Below, in pieces: positions 42,228 to 51,171 of a DNA stretch of 64,000 nucleotides. Below the pieces are notes generated by a model that did not search any database, was not told the origin of the DNA, and worked only from the letters and a program-made list of their open reading frames with translations. The stretch comes from Pseudomonas frederiksbergensis (GTDB lineage: Bacteria > Pseudomonadota > Gammaproteobacteria > Pseudomonadales > Pseudomonadaceae), in the NCBI RefSeq assembly GCF_000802155.2, contig NZ_JQGJ02000015.1, forward strand, positions 56,266 to 120,265, read 5' to 3'. The translations under genes were made by a program, and so were the position numbers. Each line of letters starts with the position of its first letter. Position 1 is the first letter of the stretch.

Positions 42228-42474
42228 ATGCAAGTCACCTGCACTAAATTCGAAGCAGCTTGTCGGCAGTTAAATGAAGCAATTAGCTTATTTTTTGCCG
42301 ACCATGATCCATTGGCAGTGCGAACACTGGCAGCTGCCTCTCATGGCTTCAGCATTCCCTGGCATGGATAAGCTGGCACGAGAGGAACGTCTCAATGCCG
42401 GCCTGAATTTCTTGGCGTCAGCCATCACTAAAGACGGTGACAGTTCTATCAGAAAGAAAAAGCCTCTGGCCTAG
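42228..42474 (+). pseudogene. Decayed gene of a common Pseudomonas family
   Basis: The frame from the ATG at 42228 reads 47 residues (FEAACRQLNEAISLFFADHD, then PLAVRTLAAASHGF) and stops at 42369. The pattern of that family, as I remember it, then continues in another frame (LNAGLNFLASAITKDGD) up to 42474. A frameshift has therefore split the gene. The family is found widely in pseudomonads and has no known function. The overlapping frame starting at 42274 is not a separate gene. Confidence 0.55.
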
Positions 42475-42522
42475 AAACTTATCCTCCTGGCAAGAATGCC
42501 AAGCCTAATCGGTAGGGCAATC

Positions 42523-42551
42523 TAAGGCCCCAGCTTCGCTGTGGGGTATTT
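42523..42551. terminator. Weak terminator-like hairpin
   Basis: CCCCAGC, short loop, GCTGTGGGG followed by TATTT. It lies downstream of the decayed gene at the island's right end. Confidence 0.5.
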
Positions 42552-42856
42552 CGCCACCCTGCACCGGGTGTTTGTGTGGTCACTCACTGATTTTCGATGC
42601 TCACTTTGATGCCTGCTTGGCCGGAAGGTGCCGCTCTCAAGCGTCCGCTAATGGCCGATTGCAGCCGTCGCGGAAGATCAAATTAACAGACTCATAGGTA
42701 TCTAATAGCAAGCGCCCAGCCTATTTCGTTCTCGCCCAGGGCGCCGCCGCATCAGTGCCCCGCAGTTGCGGGACGCATGGGCGGGTGGAGCTTTTTGGTG
42801 GTGAGGGACTGTTGGGCTTGTCGTTCAGTTGGATATGCGTCGCTCGATGGGCCGCT

Positions 42857-42925
42857 ATCGCGAGCAAGCTCGCACACAGGGGGAGCTGCGGTGCTTGGAA
42901 GGTGGTGCGGGGGCTTGCTCGCGAT
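42857..42925. repeat. REPIN (inverted REP pair)
   Basis: ATCGCGAGCAAGC at 42857-42869 and GCTTGCTCGCGAT at 42913-42925 are perfect reverse complements. It has the canonical Pseudomonas REP core and sits directly after the 3' end of the aminopeptidase gene. Confidence 0.88.
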
Positions 42926-42934
42926 GAGATCTGT

Positions 42935-44026
42935 TCAATCGTCAGCAATTTTGGGAGCCGCCAATGCCTCCAGAGCAGCCTTGCGCTCATCAGCCGCCAA
43001 CCGGCCGAGCTTCTCAACCGCAGTAAAAAACGCAACCCAATCCCCGCCCTCACGCTTGAACAACGCCGCAAACGCCGGTACCCATTGGTCATACAGGCCG
43101 AACGGCAGTAATCGGGCATTGTTCATTGGCGCATAGACCCACGCGTCATATCGCTTGTCACCAGCCCATTGCGTGTCGCGCATTCGTTGGTAGTCGGCGC
43201 GCAGGCGTTCGAATTCCTCGGCCTTGCGCTGGCGCATCTGCTCGGCGGGCAGAGGTTGGGTGTAGAGGGTTTCCAGGCGTTGGCGGGTATCGAGGATCAG
43301 TTGGATGAACTGGTCGCGCTGGCGCAACCGGTTGCCGTTGTCTGGCGCCAGCCCGCGATGGGCGCGCCATTGGCGGGTGCCTTCCTGTTCTACGAAGGTG
43401 GCGAAGGATTCGTTGAATGCCGTGTCGTCCTTTACGTAGACGCGCTGGTGCGCCAGTTCATGAAAGATCAGCGTCGCCAGGCGCTCGTCACCCCAGTGCA
43501 GCATCGAGCTCAGGATCGGGTCGTTGAACCAGCCCAGCGTCGAGTAGGCCTCTACGCCGCCGATCGACACATCCATGCCCTGCAATTGCTGCAACGCGGC
43601 CTCGCCTCGGGCGGCACCCTGGCTGTAATAGCCGCGATAGGCCACGCAACCGGCGATGGGAAAGCAATGGGTTTGCGGGGCCAGGGAGAATTCCGGGGTG
43701 GCGAAGACGTTCCAGACGACGAAGGGGCGGCCGATGTCCGCATACAGGCGATAACTTTTGTTATCGGGCAGGTGCAGTTGTTCGCTGGCGAACGCGCGGG
43801 CCTTGCGGGCCTGGGCCAGATGAGCGCGCAGTTTCGGATCGCGGGTGGGGTCGGCAATGACGCGGTCGATTGGCTCGCGGGCTTGCAGCAGTCGCACTTG
43901 TCCACTGGCGAGTTGGCCGTAATAAGCAACGCTGGTGCAACCGTTGAGTAACAAAAGCAGGAGGGCTGGAAACAAAATCCGCAAAACACGGTCGAGTAAC
44001 CGATGGCGTGAACGCTGCCTGATCAA
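42935..44026 (-). CDS. Zinc aminopeptidase lipoprotein
   Basis: 363 residues if the TTG at 44026 is used; the frame is open further upstream but overlaps the divergent gene. The start is uncertain because no ATG precedes the lipoprotein signal LLLLLLNGCTS. The zinc motif HELAHQ is present, with VAYRGYYSQGAARGEA and AYSTLGWFNDPILSSM matching the PF10023-type aminopeptidase family as I recall it. It is probably a membrane-anchored periplasmic peptidase. It is divergent from a pair of lipoprotein genes. Confidence 0.85.
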   Translation of the reverse strand: MIRQRSRHRLLDRVLRILFPALLLLLLNGCTSVAYYGQLASGQVRLLQAREPIDRVIADPTRDPKLRAHLAQARKARAFASEQLHLPDNKSYRLYADIGRPFVVWNVFATPEFSLAPQTHCFPIAGCVAYRGYYSQGAARGEAALQQLQGMDVSIGGVEAYSTLGWFNDPILSSMLHWGDERLATLIFHELAHQRVYVKDDTAFNESFATFVEQEGTRQWRAHRGLAPDNGNRLRQRDQFIQLILDTRQRLETLYTQPLPAEQMRQRKAEEFERLRADYQRMRDTQWAGDKRYDAWVYAPMNNARLLPFGLYDQWVPAFAALFKREGGDWVAFFTAVEKLGRLAADERKAALEALAAPKIADD

Positions 44027-44084
44027 TTTGGAATCACCCTGGGAAGTCTGCCCACAGACTATCTCGCTTGCCCGGAGCTTCGCT

Positions 44085-44498
44085 ATGCGCGTGTTGATGC
44101 TGACAAGTGGCCTGTTGCTGCTGACTGGCTGTGCCGGTTTGCCTGATCCTGATCCCTCCCAAGCGTGGATTGACCTGGGAAACCAACAGGACACCGCGTT
44201 GCAAGCGCTGGAAGTCGATGACAAACAGTCCATCGACCGACGTTATTTCGAGGTTCAACCAGGTAGCCATGAGCTGACGGTGCGTTATCAGTTTGCCGTG
44301 GAGCCGGGCAACATCGGCCCGGATGCCGAGCCGCTGTGGCGTGATTGTCGGTTGAACGTGAAATTCAAGGATTTCAACGCGGGCCAGCGCTACCAATTGC
44401 AGGCTGGCAGCATCGGGTTCCGCCCATGGGCCAAGCTTTACGACCAGCAGCGCAAGGTCGTGGGTCAAGGCACGCCAGCCGGCTGCCAGCAAAGCTGA
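44085..44498 (+). CDS. Small lipoprotein, paralogue 1
   Basis: 137 residues from the ATG at 44085 (GGAG nine bases upstream). Lipobox LLLLTGCAG at residues 9-17, so an outer- or inner-membrane lipoprotein. The mature part shows WIDLGNQQDT, QPGSHELTVRYQF and FNAGQRYQLQAGS. It shares these segments with the next gene, so the two are tandem paralogues. No function is recognised. Confidence 0.75.
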   Translation: MRVLMLTSGLLLLTGCAGLPDPDPSQAWIDLGNQQDTALQALEVDDKQSIDRRYFEVQPGSHELTVRYQFAVEPGNIGPDAEPLWRDCRLNVKFKDFNAGQRYQLQAGSIGFRPWAKLYDQQRKVVGQGTPAGCQQS

Positions 44499-44537
44499 TA
44501 AACGCTATGCTCAAGACCTGACTCCAGGATATTCACC

Positions 44538-44963
44538 ATGCGCAAATACATGTTGTTGCTGGGCCTTGTCGCCATGAGCGGTTGTGCTTCGAGCCCGCTA
44601 CCGCAAGTCGATCCGAACATGGCGTGGATCGACTTGGCCACGCCGATGCCGGGCGGCAAGCTGCTGATGGCCGAAAGCCTGGATGGTCAAAAATCCTCTG
44701 ACGGACGATTTTTCCAGGTTTCACCGGGCAGCCATGAACTGAAGGTGCGCTTCGACTTCGAGGTTTTTGCCGGCGGTGGGCTGGGCATGCAGGGCGCTCC
44801 TCAGGAACGACTGTGCTACATGCTCATGCGTTACGACCATTTCGAGGCCGGCCAGCGTTATCGTTTGGAAGGGCGCAATCTAGCGTTTTCCGCCAGCGCC
44901 CGGCTCTATAACGCCAAGCGTGAAATCGTCGCAGAAGATCGACAAGTCAATTGCGTTCCGTAG
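44538..44963 (+). CDS. Small lipoprotein, paralogue 2
   Basis: 141 residues with lipobox LVAMSGCAS. It shares AWIDLATPM, SPGSHELKVRFDFEV, FEAGQRYRLEGRNL with paralogue 1 39 bases upstream. Both carry a conserved late cysteine. The pair probably arose by tandem duplication and forms one operon. Localisation by lipid anchor; role unknown. Confidence 0.75.
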   Translation: MRKYMLLLGLVAMSGCASSPLPQVDPNMAWIDLATPMPGGKLLMAESLDGQKSSDGRFFQVSPGSHELKVRFDFEVFAGGGLGMQGAPQERLCYMLMRYDHFEAGQRYRLEGRNLAFSASARLYNAKREIVAEDRQVNCVP

Positions 44964-44969
44964 CGCTGC

Positions 44970-45203
44970 CTAGCGGTCGTTCTTCTGATAGATGATTTTC
45001 TTGGTGCCGTAGTCGCAACTGCCCACCACCATGTTCTGGTCATGGACTTCGTCATTGGTGACGATTTCCAAGGTATAGGACGCCACGTTATTAGCCTGGA
45101 TCTTCGCTTCGATTTCGGCTTTCAGTTCTTCGCAGGGCTTGGGTGCTGCGAGGGCCGTTGTGGTCAATGCGCAACCGATGACTGCCAGGGCCAAACGTTT
45201 CAT
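44970..45203 (-). CDS. DUF1161 family secreted protein, paralogue 1
   Basis: 77 residues from the ATG at 45203 (GAGG nine bases upstream). A signal peptide (LALAVIGCALTTTALAAP) is followed by the DUF1161 pattern KPCEELKAEIEAKIQANN, SYTLEIV and GSCDYGTKKIIY. The two cysteines could form a disulphide. It is homologous to the gene at 47065-47289. Function unknown. Confidence 0.85.
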   Translation of the reverse strand: MKRLALAVIGCALTTTALAAPKPCEELKAEIEAKIQANNVASYTLEIVTNDEVHDQNMVVGSCDYGTKKIIYQKNDR

Positions 45204-45298
45204 GCTCGAATTCCTCAATACAGCGCGCACGCCTGTGCGCTGAAACTGCAGACCTGCATTCGATCATATTTGCTTTCGGGTAAATAGCTCGCGGATCA

Positions 45299-45333
45299 AG
45301 AAGATCGCAGCCTATGCGGGGCTGCGATCTTCT
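45299..45333. terminator. Terminator-like hairpin downstream of osmC
   Basis: AGAAGATCGCAGCC, 7-base loop, GGCTGCGATCTTCT: a perfect 14-bp stem. It lies eight bases past the osmC stop. The T-run is short, so it may be a REP-like hairpin. Confidence 0.6.
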
Positions 45334-45340
45334 CGGTTGG

Positions 45341-45772
45341 TCAACTCACCAGGGTCGCGTCCAGGGTTATCTTGGCGTTGAGCACCTTGGAAACCGGGCA
45401 ACCTTCCTTGGCCTTGTTGCTCAGTTCTTCGAATTGCGCCTGGGTGGCGCCGGGAATCCTGGCCTTCAGGATCAGCTTGATTGCGGTGATTGCGAAGCCG
45501 CCATCGACCTGGTCCAGGGTCACTTCGGCGTTGGTGTCGATGCTGTCGGCCTTGAGCCCGGCGTCGCCGAGGATCATCGAAAACGCCATGGAGAAGCAGC
45601 CCGCATGGGCCGCGCCGATCAATTCTTCAGGGTTGGTGCCCTTGCCGCCTTCAAAACGTGCCTTGAAACCATAGGGCGCTTCGCGCAACACGCCGGTTTC
45701 CGTGGAGATGGAGCCGATGCCGGTCTTCAGGTCACCTTCCCAGTGAGCCGATGCTTTCTTGACGATAGCCAT
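45341..45772 (-). CDS. osmC: OsmC-family peroxiredoxin
   Basis: 143 residues from the ATG at 45772 (AGGAGG six bases upstream); longer in-frame upstream extension is not coding. The OsmC motifs are present: GTNPEELIGAAHAGCFSMAF with the peroxidatic cysteine, and SNKAKEGCPVSKVL with the resolving cysteine. It reduces organic hydroperoxides in the cytoplasm. Divergent from the 46008 gene with a palindrome between them. Confidence 0.92.
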   Translation of the reverse strand: MAIVKKASAHWEGDLKTGIGSISTETGVLREAPYGFKARFEGGKGTNPEELIGAAHAGCFSMAFSMILGDAGLKADSIDTNAEVTLDQVDGGFAITAIKLILKARIPGATQAQFEELSNKAKEGCPVSKVLNAKITLDATLVS

Positions 45773-45864
45773 ATGTGCCTCCTCATGATCCGGCGCGAGG
45801 GTTCGCGCCTGGGTATTTTTCAGTGCCAGGATTGTGAGGATAGACCGGTGGATAAAGTTCACCC

Positions 45865-45880
45865 GGTCGATTAGTCGACC
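45865..45880. promoter_or_regulatory. Inverted repeat between osmC and the LLM gene
   Basis: GGTCGA-TTAG-TCGACC, 6-bp arms about 95 bases upstream of osmC and 127 bases upstream of the divergent gene. It could be a regulator site; the regulator is not evident. Confidence 0.4.
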
Positions 45881-46007
45881 AATTTAGTAGGAAAATTCTT
45901 CGCTGCTATTGAAACTCGGGTATATGCCCACATTCATAGGATACACCTAGAGAAACGGCAGGCTTTCGCCCACAGCAAAGCGCCTACGCCGTTGGAGATG
46001 CCGGCCC

Positions 46008-47009
46008 ATGAAACAGCTGTCCGAAGTTAAATTTTCAACCCTCGACCTTGTCCCTGTCCGCGCTGACGGCAACGCCGCCCAATCCTTGCGCAACTCGTTG
46101 GATTTGGCGCAGCACGTGGAAAAGTACGGCTACACCCGTTTCTGGGTGGCGGAACACCACAACATGGACGGCATCGCCAGTTCGGCGACAGCGGTGTTGC
46201 TGGGCTACCTAGCGGGGGGCACGTCGAGCATCCGCGTCGGCTCCGGCGGGGTGATGCTGCCGAACCATGCGCCGTTGGTGATCGCCGAACAGTTCGGCAC
46301 GCTGGAAAGTCTGTTTCCGGGTCGGATTGACCTGGGGTTGGGGCGAGCGCCTGGTTCCGACCAGATGACGGCCCGTGCATTGCGCCGTGAGCGCTCCGGC
46401 AGCGCCGATGATTTCCCCGATGACGTGGCCGAACTGATGCGCTATCTCGGGCCGCGTACGCCGGACCAACGCATCATCGCCATGCCAGGCACGGGCACCA
46501 ACGTACCGGTGTGGCTGTTGGGTTCGAGCCTGTTCAGTGCGCAGTTGGCCGGGGAGCGCGGTTTGCCCTACGCGTTCGCCTCCCATTTCGCACCGCGGTT
46601 CATGCACGAGGCGATCCGTGTTTATCGCAACCACTTCCAGCCTTCAGCCGTACTCGACAAGCCCTACGTGATGCTCGGCGTCCCTTTGGTGGCGGCGGAC
46701 ACGGATGAGCAGGCCGATTACCTGGCGACTTCGGTGTACCAGCGTATCCTGGCGTTGATGCGCGGCCAGAGCCTGGTGCAGCGCCCGCCGGTCGACACCA
46801 TGAATGGTCTATGGCTGCCCCATGAGAAGGAAGCGGTAGGTGATTTCCTTGGCTTGGCAATGATCGGTGGCCCGCAGAAAATCCGCGCCAAGCTCGAAGT
46901 GTTGATCGAGCAGACTCAGGCCGATGAGTTGATTTTCACCAGCGATTTGTACGAACACGCCGACCGCTTGCACTCTTATGAACTGCTGGCGCAGGTGATG
47001 AAAGGCTGA
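46008..47009 (+). CDS. LLM-class flavin-dependent oxidoreductase
   Basis: 333 residues. Luciferase-like TIM barrel: the N-terminal FSTLDLVPVRADG and RFWVAEHHNMDGIASSATAVLLGYLAG, VGSGGVMLPNHAPLVIAEQF and IDLGLGRAPG are the typical segments. These enzymes use FMNH2 and oxygen to oxidise small substrates. Substrate not evident. A terminator follows at 47025. Confidence 0.9.
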   Translation: MKQLSEVKFSTLDLVPVRADGNAAQSLRNSLDLAQHVEKYGYTRFWVAEHHNMDGIASSATAVLLGYLAGGTSSIRVGSGGVMLPNHAPLVIAEQFGTLESLFPGRIDLGLGRAPGSDQMTARALRRERSGSADDFPDDVAELMRYLGPRTPDQRIIAMPGTGTNVPVWLLGSSLFSAQLAGERGLPYAFASHFAPRFMHEAIRVYRNHFQPSAVLDKPYVMLGVPLVAADTDEQADYLATSVYQRILALMRGQSLVQRPPVDTMNGLWLPHEKEAVGDFLGLAMIGGPQKIRAKLEVLIEQTQADELIFTSDLYEHADRLHSYELLAQVMKG

Positions 47010-47024
47010 ATCGCGGCCAATAAA

Positions 47025-47049
47025 AAAGCCGACGCAATGCGTCGGCTTT
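47025..47049. terminator. Bidirectional terminator
   Basis: AAAGCCGACGC, loop AAT, GCGTCGGCTTT, with an A-run on the left. It separates the convergent LLM and DUF1161 genes. Confidence 0.88.
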
Positions 47050-47064
47050 GATCTGAACGCGTTA

Positions 47065-47289
47065 TCAGCCGCGGTTGTAGACGATTTCTTTCGAACCGCC
47101 CTCGCAGGTGCCGACAACTTCTCCGCCAGCCGCTGCGCCTTTATCGACAATCTCCAGCGAATAACCCGAAGCACCTTTTGCGTCGATCTTCGCTGCGATT
47201 TCGCTTTTCAGCTCCTCGCACGGCTTGCCGGCCGCAAACGCCGTACCCGCAAGGCTCAGCAAACCCAGGGCCACCATCAATTTCTTCAT
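47065..47289 (-). CDS. DUF1161 family secreted protein, paralogue 2
   Basis: 74 residues from the ATG at 47289 (GGAG eight bases upstream); a GTG three codons earlier is less likely. Signal peptide MVALGLLSLAGTAFAAG; mature KPCEELKSEIAAKIDAKGASGYSLEIV, GTCEGGSKEIVY. It is the partner paralogue of the protein at 44970. Secreted, function unknown. Confidence 0.85.
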   Translation of the reverse strand: MKKLMVALGLLSLAGTAFAAGKPCEELKSEIAAKIDAKGASGYSLEIVDKGAAAGGEVVGTCEGGSKEIVYNRG

Positions 47290-47402
47290 CGCTCGCACTC
47301 CTTGGTCGGATCAAATAGGGAGGTTTCGTATAGACGTGATGCGCCAGCCATAGCGCATCGCCATTCCCTATGGCACTCCGCCAGCGTGCAAGTTCAAAGC
47401 AC

Positions 47403-47618
47403 TCAGCTATTGGCGATTCGGAATCCGACCTTGATGGTCACCTGAAAGTGCGCGGCCCGGCCATTTTCGATATGGCCGCGGGTTTCCGTGACTTCGAACC
47501 ATTCCAGGTGCTTGAGGCTTTTGCTGGCCTCGGCCAGGGCGTTGTTGATGGCGTCTTCAATGCTGGTGGGAGACGAACCGACCAGCTCGACTTTCTTGTA
47601 TGTGTGGTGATCACTCAT
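47403..47618 (-). CDS. Dodecin family flavin-binding protein
   Basis: 71 residues. Compact dodecin pattern KVELVGSSPTSIEDAINNALAEASKSLKHLEWFEV, TRGHIENG, FQVTIKVGFRI. Dodecins form hollow dodecamers that store flavin or CoA-related ligands in the cytoplasm. It is flanked by unrelated genes. Confidence 0.92.
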   Translation of the reverse strand: MSDHHTYKKVELVGSSPTSIEDAINNALAEASKSLKHLEWFEVTETRGHIENGRAAHFQVTIKVGFRIANS

Positions 47619-47773
47619 GACGTTCTCCTTGGTGTCTTTAACAGCCTAGCAGCGATTTTTCGCCTTACATGTGGCGCCGTCTACGCTTGGAAAGTTCAGA
47701 TTTACTGCACTTTCCCAAACGGCCGCAGTCCCAATCCACACACGCTACTCAACCACTGCAGGAGAGAGCCACC

Positions 47774-48100
47774 ATGGCCAGCACTTCGTTACGCAAAGCC
47801 TCGTTGCAAAGCATGGAAGCGGAGATCGAGAGTCTGCTCAAGTCGTTGGAAAGCCTGAAGGACGACGCTTCGGACGAGTCGCGTAGGACCCTCAAGTCGC
47901 TCAAGGCAAATGCCGAAAATGCATTGAAGCATTCCCGGCATCTGCTCAGCGATGCGTATGAAGAGGTCAAGGTGAAAACCCGTGAAACCGGGATCGCCAC
48001 GCGCGACTACGCTCAGGAACATCCTTGGACCACGGCCGGCGTCGCCGTCGGCGCGCTAGGTCTGCTGGCCGCTTACTTGCTGTGCAAGCGCGGCGACTAG
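47774..48100 (+). CDS. ElaB/YqjD-like DUF883 protein
   Basis: 108 residues from the ATG at 47774 (AGGAG nine to ten bases upstream). A helical, charged N-terminal part is followed by a C-terminal membrane helix with the glycine-rich VGALGLLAAYLL pattern. Proteins of this family associate with the inner membrane and ribosomes in stationary phase. It lies between dodecin and trpI. Confidence 0.85.
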   Translation: MASTSLRKASLQSMEAEIESLLKSLESLKDDASDESRRTLKSLKANAENALKHSRHLLSDAYEEVKVKTRETGIATRDYAQEHPWTTAGVAVGALGLLAAYLLCKRGD

Positions 48101-48990
48101 TCCGATGGGTTCAGCTCATGCCTGAGCCATTGCGCCAATTGCCGGGCGCGCCCGTCCGCGGCGCGCTTGGGCAGCCATAACGCCAATCGTGCCGGGGTTT
48201 CACTGAAACCCCACGGCGCGACCAGGCGACCAGCACGCAGGTCCTCGGTCACCAAGGGCTCGGGGGCAATCGCCACGCCAAGCCCGGCCACAGCCGCCTC
48301 CAGTAAATAATACAAATGCTCGAAGCCTTGCCCGAACTTCAACGCCTGGGGCTCAAGGGCGTTTTGTTGCGCCCAGGTTGGCCAGGCCTGGGGGCGTGAG
48401 GTGGTGTGCAACAGCGGTTCGCCCAGCAGCGCGTTGGCGGGGGCATCGCGCAAACGGGTGAAGCCCCCAAAACGTGGGCTCATCACCGGCCCAATCCGCT
48501 CGCTGGCCAATTCGTACACTTGCATGTCGGCCGGCCACGGCGGCTCGGCGAATACCAGCAAGGCATCCAGCCCTGGACGCCTCGGGTCAAGATCGCCCTC
48601 ACCGGCGGACAGGTGCAGGCGCAAGTCGGGCAGATCGGCATTGAGCCGGCCCAGGCGCGGAATGAACCAGCGCGCCAACAAGCTTCCCGAGCAGCCCAGC
48701 ACGAACGGAGCGTCCGCTGTGCTTTGCGTCAGCTCCGCGCAAACGGTGCGCAGGCGCTCGAACGCGTCGGCGCTGGCGTCGCGCAATCGCAGTCCTGCAT
48801 CTGTGAGTTTCAGGCCACGCCCGTCCTTGATGAACAGGCTGATCCCCAAGTGCTCCTCCAACACCTTGAGCTGGCGGCTGACGGCGCCATGGGTGACGTG
48901 CAGCTGTTCCGCCGCCTGGCTTACGCTGTTCAGGCGCGCGGTGGCCTCGAAGGCACGCAGGGCGTTTAGCGGAGGAAGGTCGTGGCGCAT
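48097..48990 (-). CDS. trpI: LysR-type regulator TrpI of the trpBA operon
   Basis: 297 residues. The N-terminal helix-turn-helix is ATARLNSVSQAAEQLHVTHGAVSRQLKVLEEHLG, with the substrate-binding domain after it. It is divergent from trpBA by 111 bases, the conserved Pseudomonas arrangement in which TrpI activates trpBA in the presence of indole-3-glycerol phosphate. Its 3' end overlaps the DUF883 gene by four bases in convergent orientation. Confidence 0.93.
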   Translation of the reverse strand: MRHDLPPLNALRAFEATARLNSVSQAAEQLHVTHGAVSRQLKVLEEHLGISLFIKDGRGLKLTDAGLRLRDASADAFERLRTVCAELTQSTADAPFVLGCSGSLLARWFIPRLGRLNADLPDLRLHLSAGEGDLDPRRPGLDALLVFAEPPWPADMQVYELASERIGPVMSPRFGGFTRLRDAPANALLGEPLLHTTSRPQAWPTWAQQNALEPQALKFGQGFEHLYYLLEAAVAGLGVAIAPEPLVTEDLRAGRLVAPWGFSETPARLALWLPKRAADGRARQLAQWLRHELNPSD

Positions 48991-49101
48991 GGTATCTGTG
49001 AGTTTTCCTGACAGGTTGCGGCGATCTTATCGGTTTTCACGCAGGTATGTCAGGGGTAGAGTGACCTCATTGTCTTTCTACGCATTCGCCTGGAGCGCCC
49101 G
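48991..49101. promoter_or_regulatory. trpI/trpBA divergent control region
   Basis: The 111-base spacer must hold both promoters and the TrpI sites. I do not see a clean T-N11-A palindrome by eye. The trpB Shine-Dalgarno (TGGAG) is at about 49090. Confidence 0.5.
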
Positions 49102-50334
49102 ATGACCCAGCCTACGACCCCCTTCAACCTGCGCAGCGGTCCCGATGCCAACGGCCTGTTTGGCGCGTTCGGCGGCCGTTATGTCGCGGAAACGCTGATG
49201 CCGCTGATCCTCGATCTGGCCCGTGAATACGAAGTGGCGAAGGAAGATCCTGCGTTCATCGAGGAATTGGCCTACTTCCAACGGGACTATGTCGGTCGTC
49301 CGAGCCCGCTTTATTTCGCCGAGCGCCTGACGGAATACTGCGGTGGCGCGAAGATCTACCTCAAGCGTGAAGAGCTGAATCACACCGGCGCGCACAAGAT
49401 CAACAACTGCATCGGCCAGATCCTGCTGGCTCGGCGCATGGGCAAAAAACGCATCATCGCCGAGACCGGCGCCGGCATGCACGGCGTGGCCACTGCCACC
49501 GTGGCCGCTCGGTTCGGCCTGGACTGCGTGATCTACATGGGCACCACCGACATCGAGCGCCAGCAGGCCAACGTGTTTCGCATGAAACTGCTTGGCGCCG
49601 AAGTCATTCCGGTGGTGGCCGGGACCGGCACCCTCAAGGATGCGATGAACGAAGCGCTACGCGATTGGGTGACCAACGTCGATAGCACGTTCTACCTGAT
49701 CGGCACCGTAGCTGGCCCGCACCCTTATCCAGCGATGGTCCGCGATTTCCAAGCCGTGATCGGCAAGGAAACCCGCGATCAGCTGCAAGCCCAGGAAGGC
49801 CGCCTGCCGGACAGCCTGGTGGCGTGCATCGGCGGTGGCTCCAATGCCATGGGCCTGTTCCATCCGTTCCTGGATGACAAGAGTGTCGAAATCATCGGCG
49901 TCGAAGCGGCGGGCTACGGCATCGAGACCGGCAAGCATGCGGCGAGCCTGAACGGCGGCGTCCCAGGCGTATTGCACGGTAACCGTACGTTCTTGTTGCA
50001 GGATGAAGACGGCCAGATCATTGACGCCCATTCGATCTCTGCCGGCCTCGATTACCCTGGCATCGGCCCGGAACACGCCTGGTTGCATGACATTGGCCGC
50101 GTCCAATACACCTCGGTTACCGATGCTGAGGCATTGGAAGCGTTCCATAAGTGCTGCCGCCTGGAAGGGATTATTCCTGCCTTGGAAAGTGCCCATGCCT
50201 TGGCCGAAGTGTTCAAGCGCGCGCCAAACCTGCCCAAGGATCACCTGATGGTGGTCAACCTGTCTGGTCGTGGCGATAAAGACATGCAAACCGTGATGCA
50301 CCACATGGAACAGTCCCAGCAGGAGAAACACTGA
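49102..50334 (+). CDS. trpB: Tryptophan synthase beta subunit
   Basis: 410 residues. PLP lysine in NHTGAHKINNC, the phosphate loop GGGSNAMG, and the conserved catalytic ETGAGMHGVATATVAA. It condenses indole with serine. It overlaps trpA by one base. Regulated by TrpI from the divergent gene. Confidence 0.97.
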   Translation: MTQPTTPFNLRSGPDANGLFGAFGGRYVAETLMPLILDLAREYEVAKEDPAFIEELAYFQRDYVGRPSPLYFAERLTEYCGGAKIYLKREELNHTGAHKINNCIGQILLARRMGKKRIIAETGAGMHGVATATVAARFGLDCVIYMGTTDIERQQANVFRMKLLGAEVIPVVAGTGTLKDAMNEALRDWVTNVDSTFYLIGTVAGPHPYPAMVRDFQAVIGKETRDQLQAQEGRLPDSLVACIGGGSNAMGLFHPFLDDKSVEIIGVEAAGYGIETGKHAASLNGGVPGVLHGNRTFLLQDEDGQIIDAHSISAGLDYPGIGPEHAWLHDIGRVQYTSVTDAEALEAFHKCCRLEGIIPALESAHALAEVFKRAPNLPKDHLMVVNLSGRGDKDMQTVMHHMEQSQQEKH

Positions 50335-51146
50335 TGAGCCGCCTGCAAACCCGCTTTGCCGAACTCAAGCAACAGAACCGTGCCGCCTTGGTGACGTTTG
50401 TCACTGCCGGTGATCCGGATTACGACACGTCGCTGGCGATTCTCAAGGGCCTGCCTGCCGCCGGCGCCGATGTCATTGAGTTGGGCATGCCGTTTACTGA
50501 TCCGATGGCCGACGGCCCGGCGATTCAGTTGGCGAACATCCGCGCCTTGGGCGCCCAGCAGAACCTGGCGAAAACCCTGCAGATGGTTCGTGAGTTCCGC
50601 AAGGAAAATACCGAGACGCCGCTGGTGCTGATGGGGTATTTCAATCCGATCCATCGTTATGGCGTGCAGCGTTTCATTGGCGAAGCGCTGGATAGCGGTG
50701 TTGATGGCCTGATCGTCGTGGACATGCCACCTGAGCACAACAGCGAACTGTGCGAGCCGGCCCAGGCTGCCGGACTGGATTTCATACGCCTGACAACGCC
50801 CACCACCGACGATGTGCGTTTGCCGACTGTGCTCAATGGCAGCTCAGGTTTTGTCTACTACGTATCGGTGGCGGGTGTGACCGGTGCCGGTGCCGCGACG
50901 CTGGAGCATGTGGAAGAAGCCGTGGCGCGCTTGCGTCGGCATACAGACCTGCCGATCAGCATTGGCTTCGGCATTCGTACGCCGGAGCAGGCTGCCGCCA
51001 TCGCGCGGTTGGCCGACGGCGTGGTGGTCGGCTCGGCGTTGATCGACCATATCGCCAGCGCCGATACGGCGGAACAGGCGATCGATGGCGTGCTGAGCTT
51101 GTGCGCGGCCTTGGCCGATGGCGTACGTAAGGCGCGTCTTGGCTGA
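50334..51146 (+). CDS. trpA: Tryptophan synthase alpha subunit
   Basis: 270 residues. Catalytic acidic residues are in IELGMPFTDPMADGP; the phosphate-binding part is near VGSALIDHIA. It cleaves indole-3-glycerol phosphate and passes indole through the tunnel to TrpB. The ATG overlaps the trpB stop (TGATG). A strong terminator follows. Confidence 0.97.
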   Translation: MSRLQTRFAELKQQNRAALVTFVTAGDPDYDTSLAILKGLPAAGADVIELGMPFTDPMADGPAIQLANIRALGAQQNLAKTLQMVREFRKENTETPLVLMGYFNPIHRYGVQRFIGEALDSGVDGLIVVDMPPEHNSELCEPAQAAGLDFIRLTTPTTDDVRLPTVLNGSSGFVYYVSVAGVTGAGAATLEHVEEAVARLRRHTDLPISIGFGIRTPEQAAAIARLADGVVVGSALIDHIASADTAEQAIDGVLSLCAALADGVRKARLG

Positions 51147-51171
51147 TCGCTGATTCGACTCGCAGCAATGC

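Larger units (their letters stand above)
42475..42934. other. Island right flank, non-coding
   Basis: 460 bases without a gene: the terminator-like hairpin, a half-copy of the dispersed repeat at about 42640-42660, and a REPIN at 42857-42925. No integrase, tRNA or att duplication was seen. Confidence 0.55.
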
